The translations under genes were made by a program, and so were the position numbers. DNA of 46,309 bases from Corinectria fuckeliana (lineage: Eukaryota > Ascomycota > Sordariomycetes > Hypocreales > Nectriaceae), in NCBI GenBank assembly GCA_019137255.1, contig WPDH01000363.1, positions 1 to 46,309 on the forward strand. The letters are read 5' to 3'. The notes under the pieces were generated by a model. That model made no database searches and had not been told where the DNA came from. It saw only the letters and a program-made list of their open reading frames with translations. The first letter of the stretch is position 1; each line of letters starts with the position of its first letter. Below, piece by piece: positions 22,305-32,567 of the stretch.

Positions 22305-23717
22305 TTAGGCCATGGCGAAGTTGCGCTCGTCAATGACCGTATTCCCCGACATCAGGCCGGGAATAGCTTCCTGCCTCTCGATGTCACGAGCCATCACCTC
22401 CCACCCGGCCAACCAGATGGCCATGATCTCCTTGGCGTCTCTCGTGACCGCTGCCTTTTTGGTCGAGTTTTTGACTCGATGGGCACCGTCTTTGACCTCG
22501 ATATCAGGGTCGAGTGTCGCTTCTGGTTGACTTGGCCGATCCTCGTGGCGAGCTCGAGATCTCGGACCCTTGCCGAAGTTCAAGATACTCTGTCGTGGCA
22601 GAAACATGCTGGCGCTGAGCGTGTGCACCGGCATATCCTTGAATGGGTGGTGGTAGAAATCCGCACTGTCGAGATGTTCGAAGAACGCGGCGTGATTGGG
22701 ACTGCGGAACAAAGCAAGAGATCCAATCTCAAATGTCGGGTAAATGCCACTTATCCAAGACGTAAATGCCGAGGTCAGCGAGGATATCATATCATCGCCT
22801 CCATCGTCTTCATCATAAACGTCTTTCTGCGGCAAAGCAGTCTCCAATCGGCTTGCAAGTCTTGGGCGGTCCTCCTAGGCGACCTGCTTCCTTGACTTGC
22901 GTAAGCCTTCATGATCCAACATTTCGTCCTCCTCGTTCGGTTCAGGGAATGCGGTATCTGCATGTGGGCTATCGAACAGCCAAGACACGTCTGCTTCTTC
23001 GTGGAGAAGGTCCGGGTGCTTGTCAATAAACGACTTGATCTGGGGGGACAGAGCTCGCAAGTTTGTCTCAGCAAAGGCATCTCGGTGAAAACCGTACGCA
23101 ATTCCGTTATCTCTCATGAAGCGGAAAACGTCGAAGTGAATGTCATGGGTGAGCTGCGTCTGTTCACTGGTATTAGCCATCGAGAGACCTCGGGGGGGCA
23201 GCTGTTAAGCACATCTGTTACTCACGCCAGGCTCGACTCTCCAGTACCAGTCGTAGTCCCTCAACCGCTTTTCGCTAGCAAAGAGGCCAGAGTTCCAGCG
23301 GTACCGCTGTCGAGCATCGACAGGTATTTCGGGGTCAACATTGGAGTCGAGCTCGTCATGGGGGGAGATGGAGGAATGATCATGGTCAACCAAACCTGGA
23401 ACGTTCCAGTGCTCGTCTGGAATGACTTCGTAGATGCAGGTGGCGTTGGTCGCGTTCGACGTCACGCGCTTGAAGTCTTCGCTAAGCTCGCGAGTACTGA
23501 AGAATATCCAGTGATACCTGTAGCGGCTGTTAAACTGATCCTCAAACTGACGCATGGAAAAGATCATGGCAGGGAGATCGAAGTCATAGGCCAGTGTGAC
23601 CAGGGCTGCGCGAGGGGCTGGATCTATGGAGGGACCTAGACCGTGGATGACGGTCGGAAGATAAAGCAGGAAACTTATCCACGCCCACAAGGGGAGGGAT
23701 AAGACCTGGTGGTTCAT
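22305..23717 (-). CDS. GT15 (KRE2/MNT1-type) alpha-mannosyltransferase-like gene, interrupted by an in-frame TAG
   Basis: Exon 1 (23717-23226) and the next exon (from 23159) are joined by a 66-nt GTGAGT intron, giving DWYWRVEPG then TQLTHDIHFDVFRFM, the GT15 core. The frame meets TAG at 22,875-22,877 after 258 residues, then continues in the same frame for 189 codons. That part contains FEIGSLALFRSP and KDMPVHTLSASMFLPR, the C-terminal GT15 blocks. Read through, the length is about 448, normal for the family. Alternatively a 57-nt intron (22,883-22,827) with a weak GTCGCC donor and a good pyrimidine/CAG acceptor would remove the stop and leave 429 residues. The N-terminal helix (about 7-26) suggests a Golgi signal anchor. 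The enzyme class adds mannose from GDP-mannose to O- and N-glycans. The sequence is divergent from Kre2 and Ktr. Either a recent nonsense mutation or a non-consensus intron is possible. Confidence 0.75.
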
Positions 23718-25201
23718 GCTGTGTTTTCCAATGAAGTGGACAAAATTGAAATGAGAGTGAGGGTCAGAGGACCGAAGTTCAAAACGGAATGGGTAGGAAG
23801 AAGTGTAAGTGAAGGGAGTGTGTCGTGTTCAGTGTCAGGGCAAAACTGTCGTGTCGAAACGCACCAAGAGACTTGTCTGTAGTCGAAAGAGTGAAAGGAA
23901 AACGAAGACAAGGTGGTGGATCAGAAGGAGTGGTAGAAGTAGAGGCTGAACTAGAAGTTGAGCTTGAAATGTGATTGCAGGTGGAAGAAGCAGAAGTAGA
24001 AGTTGGTAGAAAAAGACTTGAGGAAAAGAATATAAGAGGTGTGAGAGAGGGGAAGCCGAGTGAGGGTTGAGGGTCGAAGACGAACATGTGAGCCTCAATA
24101 GGAGCCTTATTGTTCAGGACGCCAGAATGGAGGGAGCTGCCCGTTCCAGGTCGGCGAAGGAGGCAGCCGGTGGCAGGTGCGAGACGGGCGTACAAACAAT
24201 AGACCGGGCAGCCAAGCCCTCTTCGTCTGCCGAGCTCGGCCGATCGGGAGAAGGAGGCAAAAGCCGGTGTGATCTCGAAAGACAATAGCCTGGAATCAGC
24301 GAGTAGCAAGAGCAAGCGTGAAGCCGAACCAAGGACGTAGAATCTGCCTCCAAGGGAAGTGTCCGTTTCGGTAAGGAGATGCGATTTGAGAGAGCGCGGA
24401 GCCTCACAATAGCAAGTTGGCTAGGCCAGCCCACTCAACCAGTCGACAGATAACGAGGCTCGACGAGACAATGAATCCAAGGATCCAGAAAAGAGAAAGG
24501 GTCTAAACACCGGAAGCTACCAAGGCAGCCAATGACAATAGCAACGACAACTCCTCCCGGTCCGGCTCCCAAGAAGGCGAGAGAGATCACCAGCTGCGTG
24601 TTGCTTGGCACCACTCGACCCCTGCGGCTCTGTGGTTAAACGGAAAGATAAGCAGACGAACTAGTTGAGCAAATACCGCGGTGAGTTACACGGGTCGTTG
24701 AGTCGGCTGACCTCTTTGCTGCGTTGGAGAAGCAAAAAAGCAGGCAACCTCCGGGTGCACTGCGGCTCCAAGCACGTGCGACGCGAGACGGAACGCCAGC
24801 TCAGCAGGGAATCACAGCAACAACACGCAAATATCGTCGGTCTTTGCTCTGACTCAGAGCTCCTCGGCCATTGGCTGACTCTCAGCCCGGGCAGTTCAGT
24901 CATGCGTCCACCTACCTTCGTTAGGAAACCCACCTCCCACCTCAGTCGAATTGCTTCATCGTGGGTATCTCACCGGCAAGCACAGCACCACGCTACCTAT
25001 GCATCATCAAGAAACGTCGTTAACACGCAAATATACAGTTCTCTATACCCACATACAACCAAGGACTCTGGCTCTCTCAAGTCTCAATCATCGTCCAAGA
25101 ACATTTCCCCAACGCCGGTCTCGTCATGTCGGCAAACCATGTCCCGGTCTGCCCCTCCACCAGCATGTGCCTGTACTGATGCACGGATTGCGACACAACC
25201 C
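23718..25201. other. Intergenic region between GT15-like gene and HIR1
   Basis: Includes the leader of the GT15-like gene and the 3' flank of HIR1. Purine-rich low-complexity DNA (about 23,870-24,030) makes long Ser/Leu-rich frames on the minus strand that I do not call. The plus-strand frame 24,665-25,237 overlaps the HIR1 terminal exon in antisense and lacks recognisable motifs. Confidence 0.5.
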
Positions 25202-28200
25202 TTACGTCTCTATATCCATCGACTCGGCGTCAACTGACCCGTCCTCGAGGTCCAAGTCCAGAACTCTCGCGTACTGTAAAGTCAACCGTTGTAACTCGCG
25301 AAATTTTCCTGGCTAGGCGTTAATGTCTTGTGCAACTGGCCAACATCATCACCAACTTACCGAGAATCATCACCACTCCCTTAAGCAGCTCCTTTCGGTC
25401 CCATCCGCAGATCTCCCCCTCCTTACTGAACCAACCTCGCCCAGCCTCCTTGTCAGCAACCTTGTCCTTGTCTTCAAGGATACCGCCAATGAGGCTGTTG
25501 AGTAGCTCCTCCACTTTTTCCTTCGCTGCCTCGGCTCCAAGTCGCTTCGCATACATGAAGAGATAGAGGCGGAACTCCTCTCTCGAGCCGAGTTGCATGG
25601 CTCCCGCGACTCGGTTCTCCAAGTGCGCGATACTGATACTGCTTTCCAGCCCCTCGGCTTCTTTCCGCTGAACAAGCATCTTGATGATACGTTGCAAGCC
25701 GTATGACCGACCCTTGAGCAAGAATTCGTTGGTCGTGTGGCGCTCCAGGAAAGGAATCACACCAGAAGAAACCGTTGCTTTTGTCGAGTCCTTGTCCTTG
25801 CTATCTTTTGAAGCCGGACCCACTGCTGTGGACTGCAGGGCAGAAATAGAAGAGTCGTTGGAATTCCAGTACTGCGATCCGACTGCCCACCAGGCTTCAC
25901 TGAGTCGTTGCCAGGTGTACATCTCTCGAGCGTAGTAGTAGCCGTCACCGTTGGTGAGAGTCACAACAACGTATCCAGTGGAGTTGAGATGCGCAGACGT
26001 GACACCGGGTCCCGGGGTTGCTGTGTGCTGGTTCAGAGAGGTCGTGGCAACGTCCAAAATCGCACCAAGTGAGACGGGCGGATGAGGCGAGGATTGCGTC
26101 TTGAGGTCCCAGACGTGGACCAGACCCATGGCAGTGATGCAAAGAAGCCAATGATCGCGACATTCGAGAATTACAGGCTGCGATTCCAACACCATGGGGT
26201 TGAGGAGCCTCCGTCCAGCGGGTGTCCAGACGTGAATAGAGCCATCCTCGCAAGCCACTGACCAGAAATTCTTGTTGGCCGTCACCAGAATGATAGCCCT
26301 AGGCAAGAATTCCTGCCATAGCAATGTACCTCTCTTGGTAACCATCACATGTGAAGGATCTCGCGGGTTGACGTCATTCTTGGCTTCCAAAATGAAGTTC
26401 TCCGAGATCCTTGACGCCTCTTCAAGCGAGCTCTCTTCCAGCAGGATGCCGCGCTCGAGTGGCCGAAGAATGTGTGACCGGATTCTAGGGACGGCAAGCC
26501 TGACCTGAGAGAAGGATATAGATGGGTTTAGGACCGCTGGTCGTAGAAATTCAGGGGTCGGCACAACACCGTTCTGGACGGGCACGAGGGCGGCAGGCTC
26601 TGTGCCGTCAGCGCCGTTGGTGAGGATCGGCGTCGGGCCCGTGGAAACCCGCTTAGCTGCAGGCTCCTCCTCCTCATCAACTCCAGTCGAGGCCATCCGC
26701 CTCTTGTTCCCGAGCAGCATAGACGCGATGCCTCCTTTAGGCAGCCCATCGAACGGCTTGGTGAGGTCAAGAATAGTCAGTGGAGCCTCGTTCTGTGTCG
26801 TCTTAGCCATGGCGGATCCAACTAATTGAGTCTGAGGCAGCGACGATTGACCGGTTCCTGATGATGAGACCAGCAATGGCGCAACTCGCTTCTTGCCATC
26901 CTTGCCGATCGTGACTCTCGACTTGAGTTCCTTGACGCGCTCTGCCGTCTTGTCTGCTGCCTCCTCTGCCTTCTTCTCCACTTCTGATTGGCCATTCGTC
27001 GTCGCAGGCTTGGCCGCCGTTGAACTTGCCTTGGTGCCGTTGGTAGTGGGTGTCGACTCCTTGGTGGACTCTGTTGCGAAGTCGCCCATCAGCGCACCCA
27101 TCCTCGACTCCACAGCCCTCGACTCGCCTTCCTTACTCTGATTCTCTAACATCAACCCATCCACGTCCTCAACGATGCCCATCCCTTTCCGGGACACACC
27201 GTACTTTTGCAGTGCCTTGTCGTTTTCCTCGGGCTGTGCGACCCATCCTAACTCTCCTTCCCCGAATTTGACGACTACGATGCTTCCGTCGAGACTCGCG
27301 GCAAAGAGGGTCTGGCCATCGGGTGTCCAGGCCAGGTCGGATATTGACTTGCCAGCGAGATCCTGGAGGACGACAACCGGCCTAGACGTATTAGTATTCC
27401 AGATACTGAGCGTTTTATCTTGGCCAGCCGACGCGATAACGGTAACAAGTTGCCCACCATGGGCATTCGTGATGTCGTCCTTGTCCGGCTTCACGGTGTG
27501 AAACAGGCGGGGGGAAAACATGCAAACCTCGGTGGGCGCCTCATGCCCAATCAGGTTGATCTCACTGTCCCATCTACTTCGTTCGATGATAGCGACGGAG
27601 CTGACGGGGCCGTTAACGGCATTGGCGGCGGCGATGTGGTTTCCGTCGGGGGACCAAGAGCAGCGACGGAAATATGTGGTGAGAGGCGAACTCTTGAAGG
27701 GAGAGCTAATCGTAGTCTCGAGGACGAAGTTGTTGACCATGTCGTGCTGGGTCGCATTGGGAGCCGGAGAGGTGAAGCGGAAGATCTTGATGGTTCGGTC
27801 GTCGCTGGCGGTGGCAAAGAACTTGTTGGCCGGGTCAAAAGTGATGCCCTTGACGTGACTCTGGTGGGCGGAAAGGGTTTTGAGCTTCTCGAAGGTATAA
27901 CCTGACCAGACGACGACCTTGGAGTCGAGACCAACAGAGACGAGGAGAGTGGAGTCGTGAGACCAGGCGAGGTCTTGAATATCGTTGTCGTGGCCAATGA
28001 GACGCTTGTACGTTTTCCAATTCTCGACGGGAGGAGGCTCGTTGGTGCCAAAGGTCGCAGCGGGAGGGCCCTTGTCGAGGTGGTAGACACAGATGATCTT
28101 ATCGTCGGCGCCGCTGGCGAGGTACCGGCCATTGGGCGAGAAGCGAACGGAGTGAATGGTGCCGAGGTGGTGGCTCATATGGCAAAGCTGGCGCGGCTTG

Positions 28201-28373
28201 TTGTAGTCGGGGTTGTTGGCGTTGTAGATGGCCTCGGTCGACCAGATACGAACGTGGCCGTCACCGCCGGCGGTCGCGAGGCGCTTGCCATCGGGGGAGA
28301 CGTGGCAGCTGTAGACCTCAAAGTCCTTCTGCTCGCCGCTATGGCTTAGCCATGAGGGCTTGATGAGATGCAT
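25202..28373 (-). CDS. HIR1: HIR1/HIRA histone chaperone subunit
   Basis: Exon 1 is 28373-25361 and exon 2 is 25308-25202; the protein has 1,039 residues. The ATG at 28373 gives MHLIKPSWLSHSGEQKDFEV, the usual HIR1 start; the upstream in-frame codons are not AUG-initiated. The N-terminal half (about 1-390) is a WD40 propeller with repeats such as GGDGHVRIWS, SVGLDSKVVVWS and SAGQDKTLSIWN. A low-complexity linker follows, then KDGKKRVAPLLVS (about 490-502), the Asf1-binding B-domain-like motif, and the C-terminal Hira domain (about 640-960). A 52-nt GTAAGT-CCAG intron near the 3' end joins ILGK to FRELQRL and a tail rich in acidic residues; without it the frame ends in a spurious tail. The HIR complex deposits H3-H4 independently of replication and represses histone genes. 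Confidence 0.95.
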
Positions 28374-29907
28374 GGCGATTGCGGCGGCCGAGGCGGGGCG
28401 AGCCACATGGGCAACGGGAGACGGACGGCGATGAGTGTGCGCAGTCGCGGCTGTTGGCAGAGAGGATCGCGAAGCTGAAGCTGAGTGCTGAGAGGCCGGG
28501 GAGCAGTGTTGAGGGAGGAGGCAATGGCGACGGCGATGTGGTGGCAGTTGTGGTTGGCGATGATTGGATCGTGGTTGTGATGGAGATGGTCAAGATTCCA
28601 GAATTGCTTGGTGGTGAGGTGACGCGCTGCGCTAAAGCTGTCGCGTTTTCGATCAATCAGAAAAAGAGTCAAAAGAGTCTGTCGCAGCCTGCCGGGTTGC
28701 GTTGAAATGCGCCAGCGCAGGCACTAATACTAGCATACACTGGAAGTGTCCACTCACATTCAAGCTGAAGTGGGGATGGGGACAGTACGTACCTACTACT
28801 TCTAGTACCTTCAAGTTCACACTCGAGTTCAATCAGCTCCATGTCAGGGGCCTCAGGAGCTTCCCCCTTCCCCTACAAGCCATTGTAGAGCTCGATAACC
28901 GACTCACACGAACTGTGATTGGAGAGTCGGATCAACTCTGCCACAGCTCCTTCGTCGACGACACAGCAGCAAGCTCCGAGCCATGTGATTTCTTCCCGCT
29001 GTAAGCTCGACTGTCGGAGAGCTTCAAAGTGTCACCATTCCCTTCACATGTCCTCTCAGTGCAACTTACTCGTTGAAGACCGATCTACAAAAACCTCCAA
29101 TGGCTTTGTTGTCGAGGACGGGTCACGGGTCATGGGTCACGGGCCCCTTGGGCCAGTCACAAAGCTTACGGCAAGACTACCAGACTCGAAGGCGATGATC
29201 CGACGGCGTTCAAGCTCAGCAGCATCTCACCGGTCCGGGATTTCGGAAACAGCACGGTCGCAGGTCCTCGTTAACGCGATGCTCCAAGTGTGTCCGCTCA
29301 AGGAAACATGCCCCGTTACACCAGAGTGCTCGGTCCAGGACGAGGCGGAAATGGACTCGACACTAGCTCATCGCCGACTGCAGACCTGCAACACAAGCAC
29401 TAATCTGGGCCACGAGGTGACATATTTCGCCATGGTCCAGGCTTCTGCTTTGGTGACCCGTACACGCCGGATCAGGGATGTAGAGTAAGCTATGCCAGCC
29501 GCAACCACCTTCTACAATTCCGAGAGCAACGTTCTACCTAACCGCCCTGTTCAGCTGTTTTCGATGGACTCAATATATAGAAGCTGTTCAATATGTCTGT
29601 TACATTGTTCCAGTTCGGGACCTTCCAATCCTTTAGATGCTCTAGCCAGGTTCGTCCCGTCCCGTTCAAAATTGGACAACTTCCCTGGTGAATATGGAAT
29701 CCGAACAGCTGCACACAAACCGCTGGTCTCTCCTACTAGGTAGTTCGATGTACTTACAGTCATGCTCAACTATATATTTCAAGCCATTTGCCCCTTCGCC
29801 CGGTTGGTTTGGCCTCCATTTATATCATCCCTTGACAGTGCCTCACTTCAGCGGACACAACAAACACCAGTGTTTTCCATCTGCTATCGGTCAGTCACTC
29901 ACCAGCC
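28374..29907. promoter_or_regulatory. Divergent promoter region between HIR1 and the amidoligase gene
   Basis: Contains the 5' flanks of both genes. The plus-strand frame at 28,919-29,488 opens without an ATG and has no recognisable domain. No RNA gene was seen. Confidence 0.45.
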
Positions 29908-31203
29908 ATGTCGGTCCCGGACTCCATCTGCCTCGGAATCGAGGTCGAGTTCCTTGCTGCACAGCACTTGGGCGAAACCCCTCTAGCCCGCGACAATGAT
30001 TCTCGGTGGGCTTGCGGTCCACCAAGTCGGGATCCATACCTTTCCCAAGTATGGAGTGAATCTTGTCACCACTGGGCCGAGTCGTCGTCTACTCTTGAAT
30101 GCTGCAAGATTCTCGGTGCCCTGGGCCTTCCCGCCGCATGCTCCTTGCCTTGCTATCCAGATGCGAACAACCCAATCTTAGAGAATGCCCCTGCAGGCTC
30201 CATCGTCGAGCTCCCAGACTCGGACCGCCTGCGCGTTTGGAACAAGGAGGCTGCCGTCTCCAAGATTGGAGAAGTGTCACGCTCCGACTACTGGTTCGCA
30301 GTTCGCGAGCGCCACATCACTGAGGACATCAGAAAGGTGCCTCAAAAGTCGCCCTCGCAGGACTATCACTGGTATGGCACCGAACTCAATAGTCCCATCC
30401 TTACTCGTCCCGAAGAGTTCAGCCAGGGGCTCCCGACACTTAGACAAGGCCTGACCGCGATCCAGAACAACATGAAAGTCGCCATTAATTCCAGCTGCGG
30501 GCTGCATCTCCACGTCAACGATGCAGGGAACATGGACCTCCAGACCGCCCAGCGCGTCGCTTGCCTCGTCTACTTGCTAGAGGACTCAGTACTGATGCCA
30601 CTCAGCCACCCCTCGCGGCACACATCACCGTACTCTGCGCGGATCAGCGTCGAGTCCAATATTGCGATGGAGAAGGGTTGGGTTCGCTTGGCGTATAAGA
30701 GTGATGGTTTTGTGCAGGTGAAGGCTCTCAGGCTTCTTATAAAGCAGCTGCGTGGCCGATCCAAGGTCAACAAAGAAACCATGAACGCAATGAGGCGTAT
30801 CTACGCCCAGCCTGACCTGCATGCCCTGGGCCAGGCGCTGCGTAAATTTGACGAAGGTCCAGTGCACACGACTAGGAGGTGTGCCCTGGTTGTAGCTACC
30901 AAGCACAATACCATCGAGTTCCGGTATCCGGCGTCGACGTTTGACACGGAATACATTGCTTGTTGGGCAGCCTTGGTCCGACACATTTACGCAGTGGCGA
31001 TGAAGCCATCTGAAGAGTTCTCCGAGATCCTCTGCCGCGTGTACGAAGTTGTCACGCGGGATGAGGCTGTTGAATGGCCGGTGGTGATGGAGGCCTTCGA
31101 GTTTCAAGGCGTCCCTAGAGAGCAGTGGAAGCAGTGCATGAAGGAGTTTGGTGAGCGACTGAATGACCTAGATCAGCAGGGTGTCCTGCCACCAACAAAC
31201 TAA
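29908..31203 (+). CDS. Amidoligase-superfamily protein (Amidoligase_2)
   Basis: A single uninterrupted exon of 431 residues from an ATG in good context (GCCATGTCG). Key blocks in order are LGIEVEF (9-15) with the two glutamates of the first metal-binding strand, WYGTELNSPIL (155-165), SCGLHLHVN (196-204) with paired histidines, and NTIEFRYP (334-341). These are the conserved elements of the COOH-NH2 ligase fold shared with glutamine synthetase and gamma-glutamylcysteine synthetase, in the form of fungal Amidoligase_2 proteins. The predicted chemistry is ATP-dependent amide bond formation on a small molecule or protein; the substrates of fungal members are, to my knowledge, unknown. There is no signal peptide or membrane segment. 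It is convergent with the NACHT_N protein, 365 bases away. Confidence 0.85.
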   Translation: MSVPDSICLGIEVEFLAAQHLGETPLARDNDSRWACGPPSRDPYLSQVWSESCHHWAESSSTLECCKILGALGLPAACSLPCYPDANNPILENAPAGSIVELPDSDRLRVWNKEAAVSKIGEVSRSDYWFAVRERHITEDIRKVPQKSPSQDYHWYGTELNSPILTRPEEFSQGLPTLRQGLTAIQNNMKVAINSSCGLHLHVNDAGNMDLQTAQRVACLVYLLEDSVLMPLSHPSRHTSPYSARISVESNIAMEKGWVRLAYKSDGFVQVKALRLLIKQLRGRSKVNKETMNAMRRIYAQPDLHALGQALRKFDEGPVHTTRRCALVVATKHNTIEFRYPASTFDTEYIACWAALVRHIYAVAMKPSEEFSEILCRVYEVVTRDEAVEWPVVMEAFEFQGVPREQWKQCMKEFGERLNDLDQQGVLPPTN

Positions 31204-31568
31204 ACAGAAATTTGCTCGGGATTGGGCTTTGACCCTCACAACCGCAGAGTTAGTAGTAGTGTTATGAGGTGAGTTCAATAGACGGATCAATTTGTACTTT
31301 GACTTTTTGGGGGTTATTTTCGGCTCAACTACAACCAAGTGATGTCCATTTCCTTGTTTTGGCGTAAAACTAAGAGTTGGCTGCGGTTTGTGCGCTGCGT
31401 CGCCTGGGAAGTCCTGCGACATTTAATGTCGTTTCTTACCAATACCCAACGTGTCTCCCCGAACTCGTGATATCGGGACCCATATTGGATTCCCCTTCGT
31501 ACTGATGGCCATATGCTGGTTATTCGGTGGGCATCCAGCCAAGCAAATCCTCGACGGCTCGGAGTCTG
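31204..31568. other. Convergent 3' region between amidoligase and NACHT_N genes
   Basis: No NACHT, WD40 or ankyrin coding remains are visible on the minus strand after the NACHT_N gene. No repeat was seen. Confidence 0.5.
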
Positions 31569-32567
31569 TCAACCCCTATCCCCAGACCCAACACCAACAC
31601 CACCACCAACATCAGATGAACTCCGAGCATCGCTCTCACCTAAACCTAACGACACCCCGTCGCTCCGCCGTAGCAGCTTCTTCACTTCCTCGGTAGCGTA
31701 CCGCTCCACATCCTCCGCCAGCTCCTCGTCCGCCTCGCGCATGCGGTCCGCCATGGCGCGCCAGCCGTGCCAGTCGACGACGTTACGCGCGGCACGGTTC
31801 CAGGCGCTCGCCGCAGCGCACACGCAGTTCATCTCGCACTCTAGAATGCGCTGGCACAGGGCGAGCACGGCTTCGCGCGTGTGTTCCCGCAAACGCAGGT
31901 AGTCTGGTTGGTGTCGCCAGGCGCTCTGGTGCAGGATGCGCGGGAAGGATGTGAAGCGGGGGATGTTGGCGGTCAGGTAAAGGAAGGCTTGGGCTGTGTC
32001 TTGGTGTCTGAGGAGAGGGTCGAGGAGCAGCTATCCTCGCGTTAGTCACGATGCGCAGTGGACTTGATGTCGACTGGTACAGTGGTGACTTACGGGGGTG
32101 AGAGAGCAGACTCCCGCCCACGCAATCGTCGCCCCGGGATGCGCATCTAACAGCGAAGCAACCGTCTCGCGGGAGTCGACCAATACGTTCCGCGCCAGGT
32201 CGTCGCCCGCATCCGACTTGACGCTGAGCTCACGCGCCAGCCCCGCCTCCGCAATCGCCGCCATGGCCTCCAGCCGCCGCCCTCCCCCCGGCAAGCCCTC
32301 AGGATCGCCATTGACGCCGTGCCTGTGCGCGTCGGGTAGCTGCTGGGCGAGGATGGACTCGTAGGCGTGGACGAGGCCGGCGGTGCTGAGGTTGGTCTTG
32401 ATGGCGTCGTAGGCGGCATTCCAAAGGTCGCCTTCGGGGTGAGTGGGGGTGCACGGCTTGGTGGAGGAGTGGCCGTCCGGATGGCGGCGGATCTTGCCCA
32501 CGATACGCTTGACGCGGCTTGTTGGTGTTGCCGGTGGCCGCGTGTTGACTGTGGTGGGAGGGCTCAT
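31569..32567 (-). CDS. Stand-alone NACHT_N-domain protein (N-terminal domain of fungal NOD-like receptors)
   Basis: Exons 32567-32094 and 32030-31569 encode 311 residues; the intron has a GTAAGT donor, a GACTAAC branch site and a TAG acceptor. The sequence follows the N-terminal domain of fungal NWD/NACHT NTPases: DLWNAAYDAIKT with STAGLVHAYESIL (47-73), TVASLLDAHPGATIAWAGV (about 135-154), then CEMNCVCAAASAWNRA with NVVDWHGW (223-248). In NLRs this domain is followed by a NACHT NTPase and WD40, ANK or TPR repeats. Here the protein stops after a helical segment ending near residue 279 and a Gly/Ser-rich tail (about 285-311), with no P-loop. It could be a single-domain partner or decoy of an NLR elsewhere, or a truncated receptor. 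The proximal tail composition argues for an old, stable end. Confidence 0.8.

Noticed and set aside
23779..24315. Long minus-strand frames rich in Ser, Leu and Pro upstream of the GT15-like gene
   Set aside because: They arise from purine-rich low-complexity DNA and show no start context or domain.
14756..28721. Shared 14-mer TGCGCCAGCGCAGG at 14,756 and 28,708 in two promoter regions
   Set aside because: Several chance 14-mer repeats are expected in 46 kb by simple counting, so one pair is not evidence of a shared site.
28919..29488. 189-codon plus-strand frame upstream of the amidoligase gene
   Set aside because: It opens without an ATG, has no recognisable domain or splice support, and lies in a divergent promoter.
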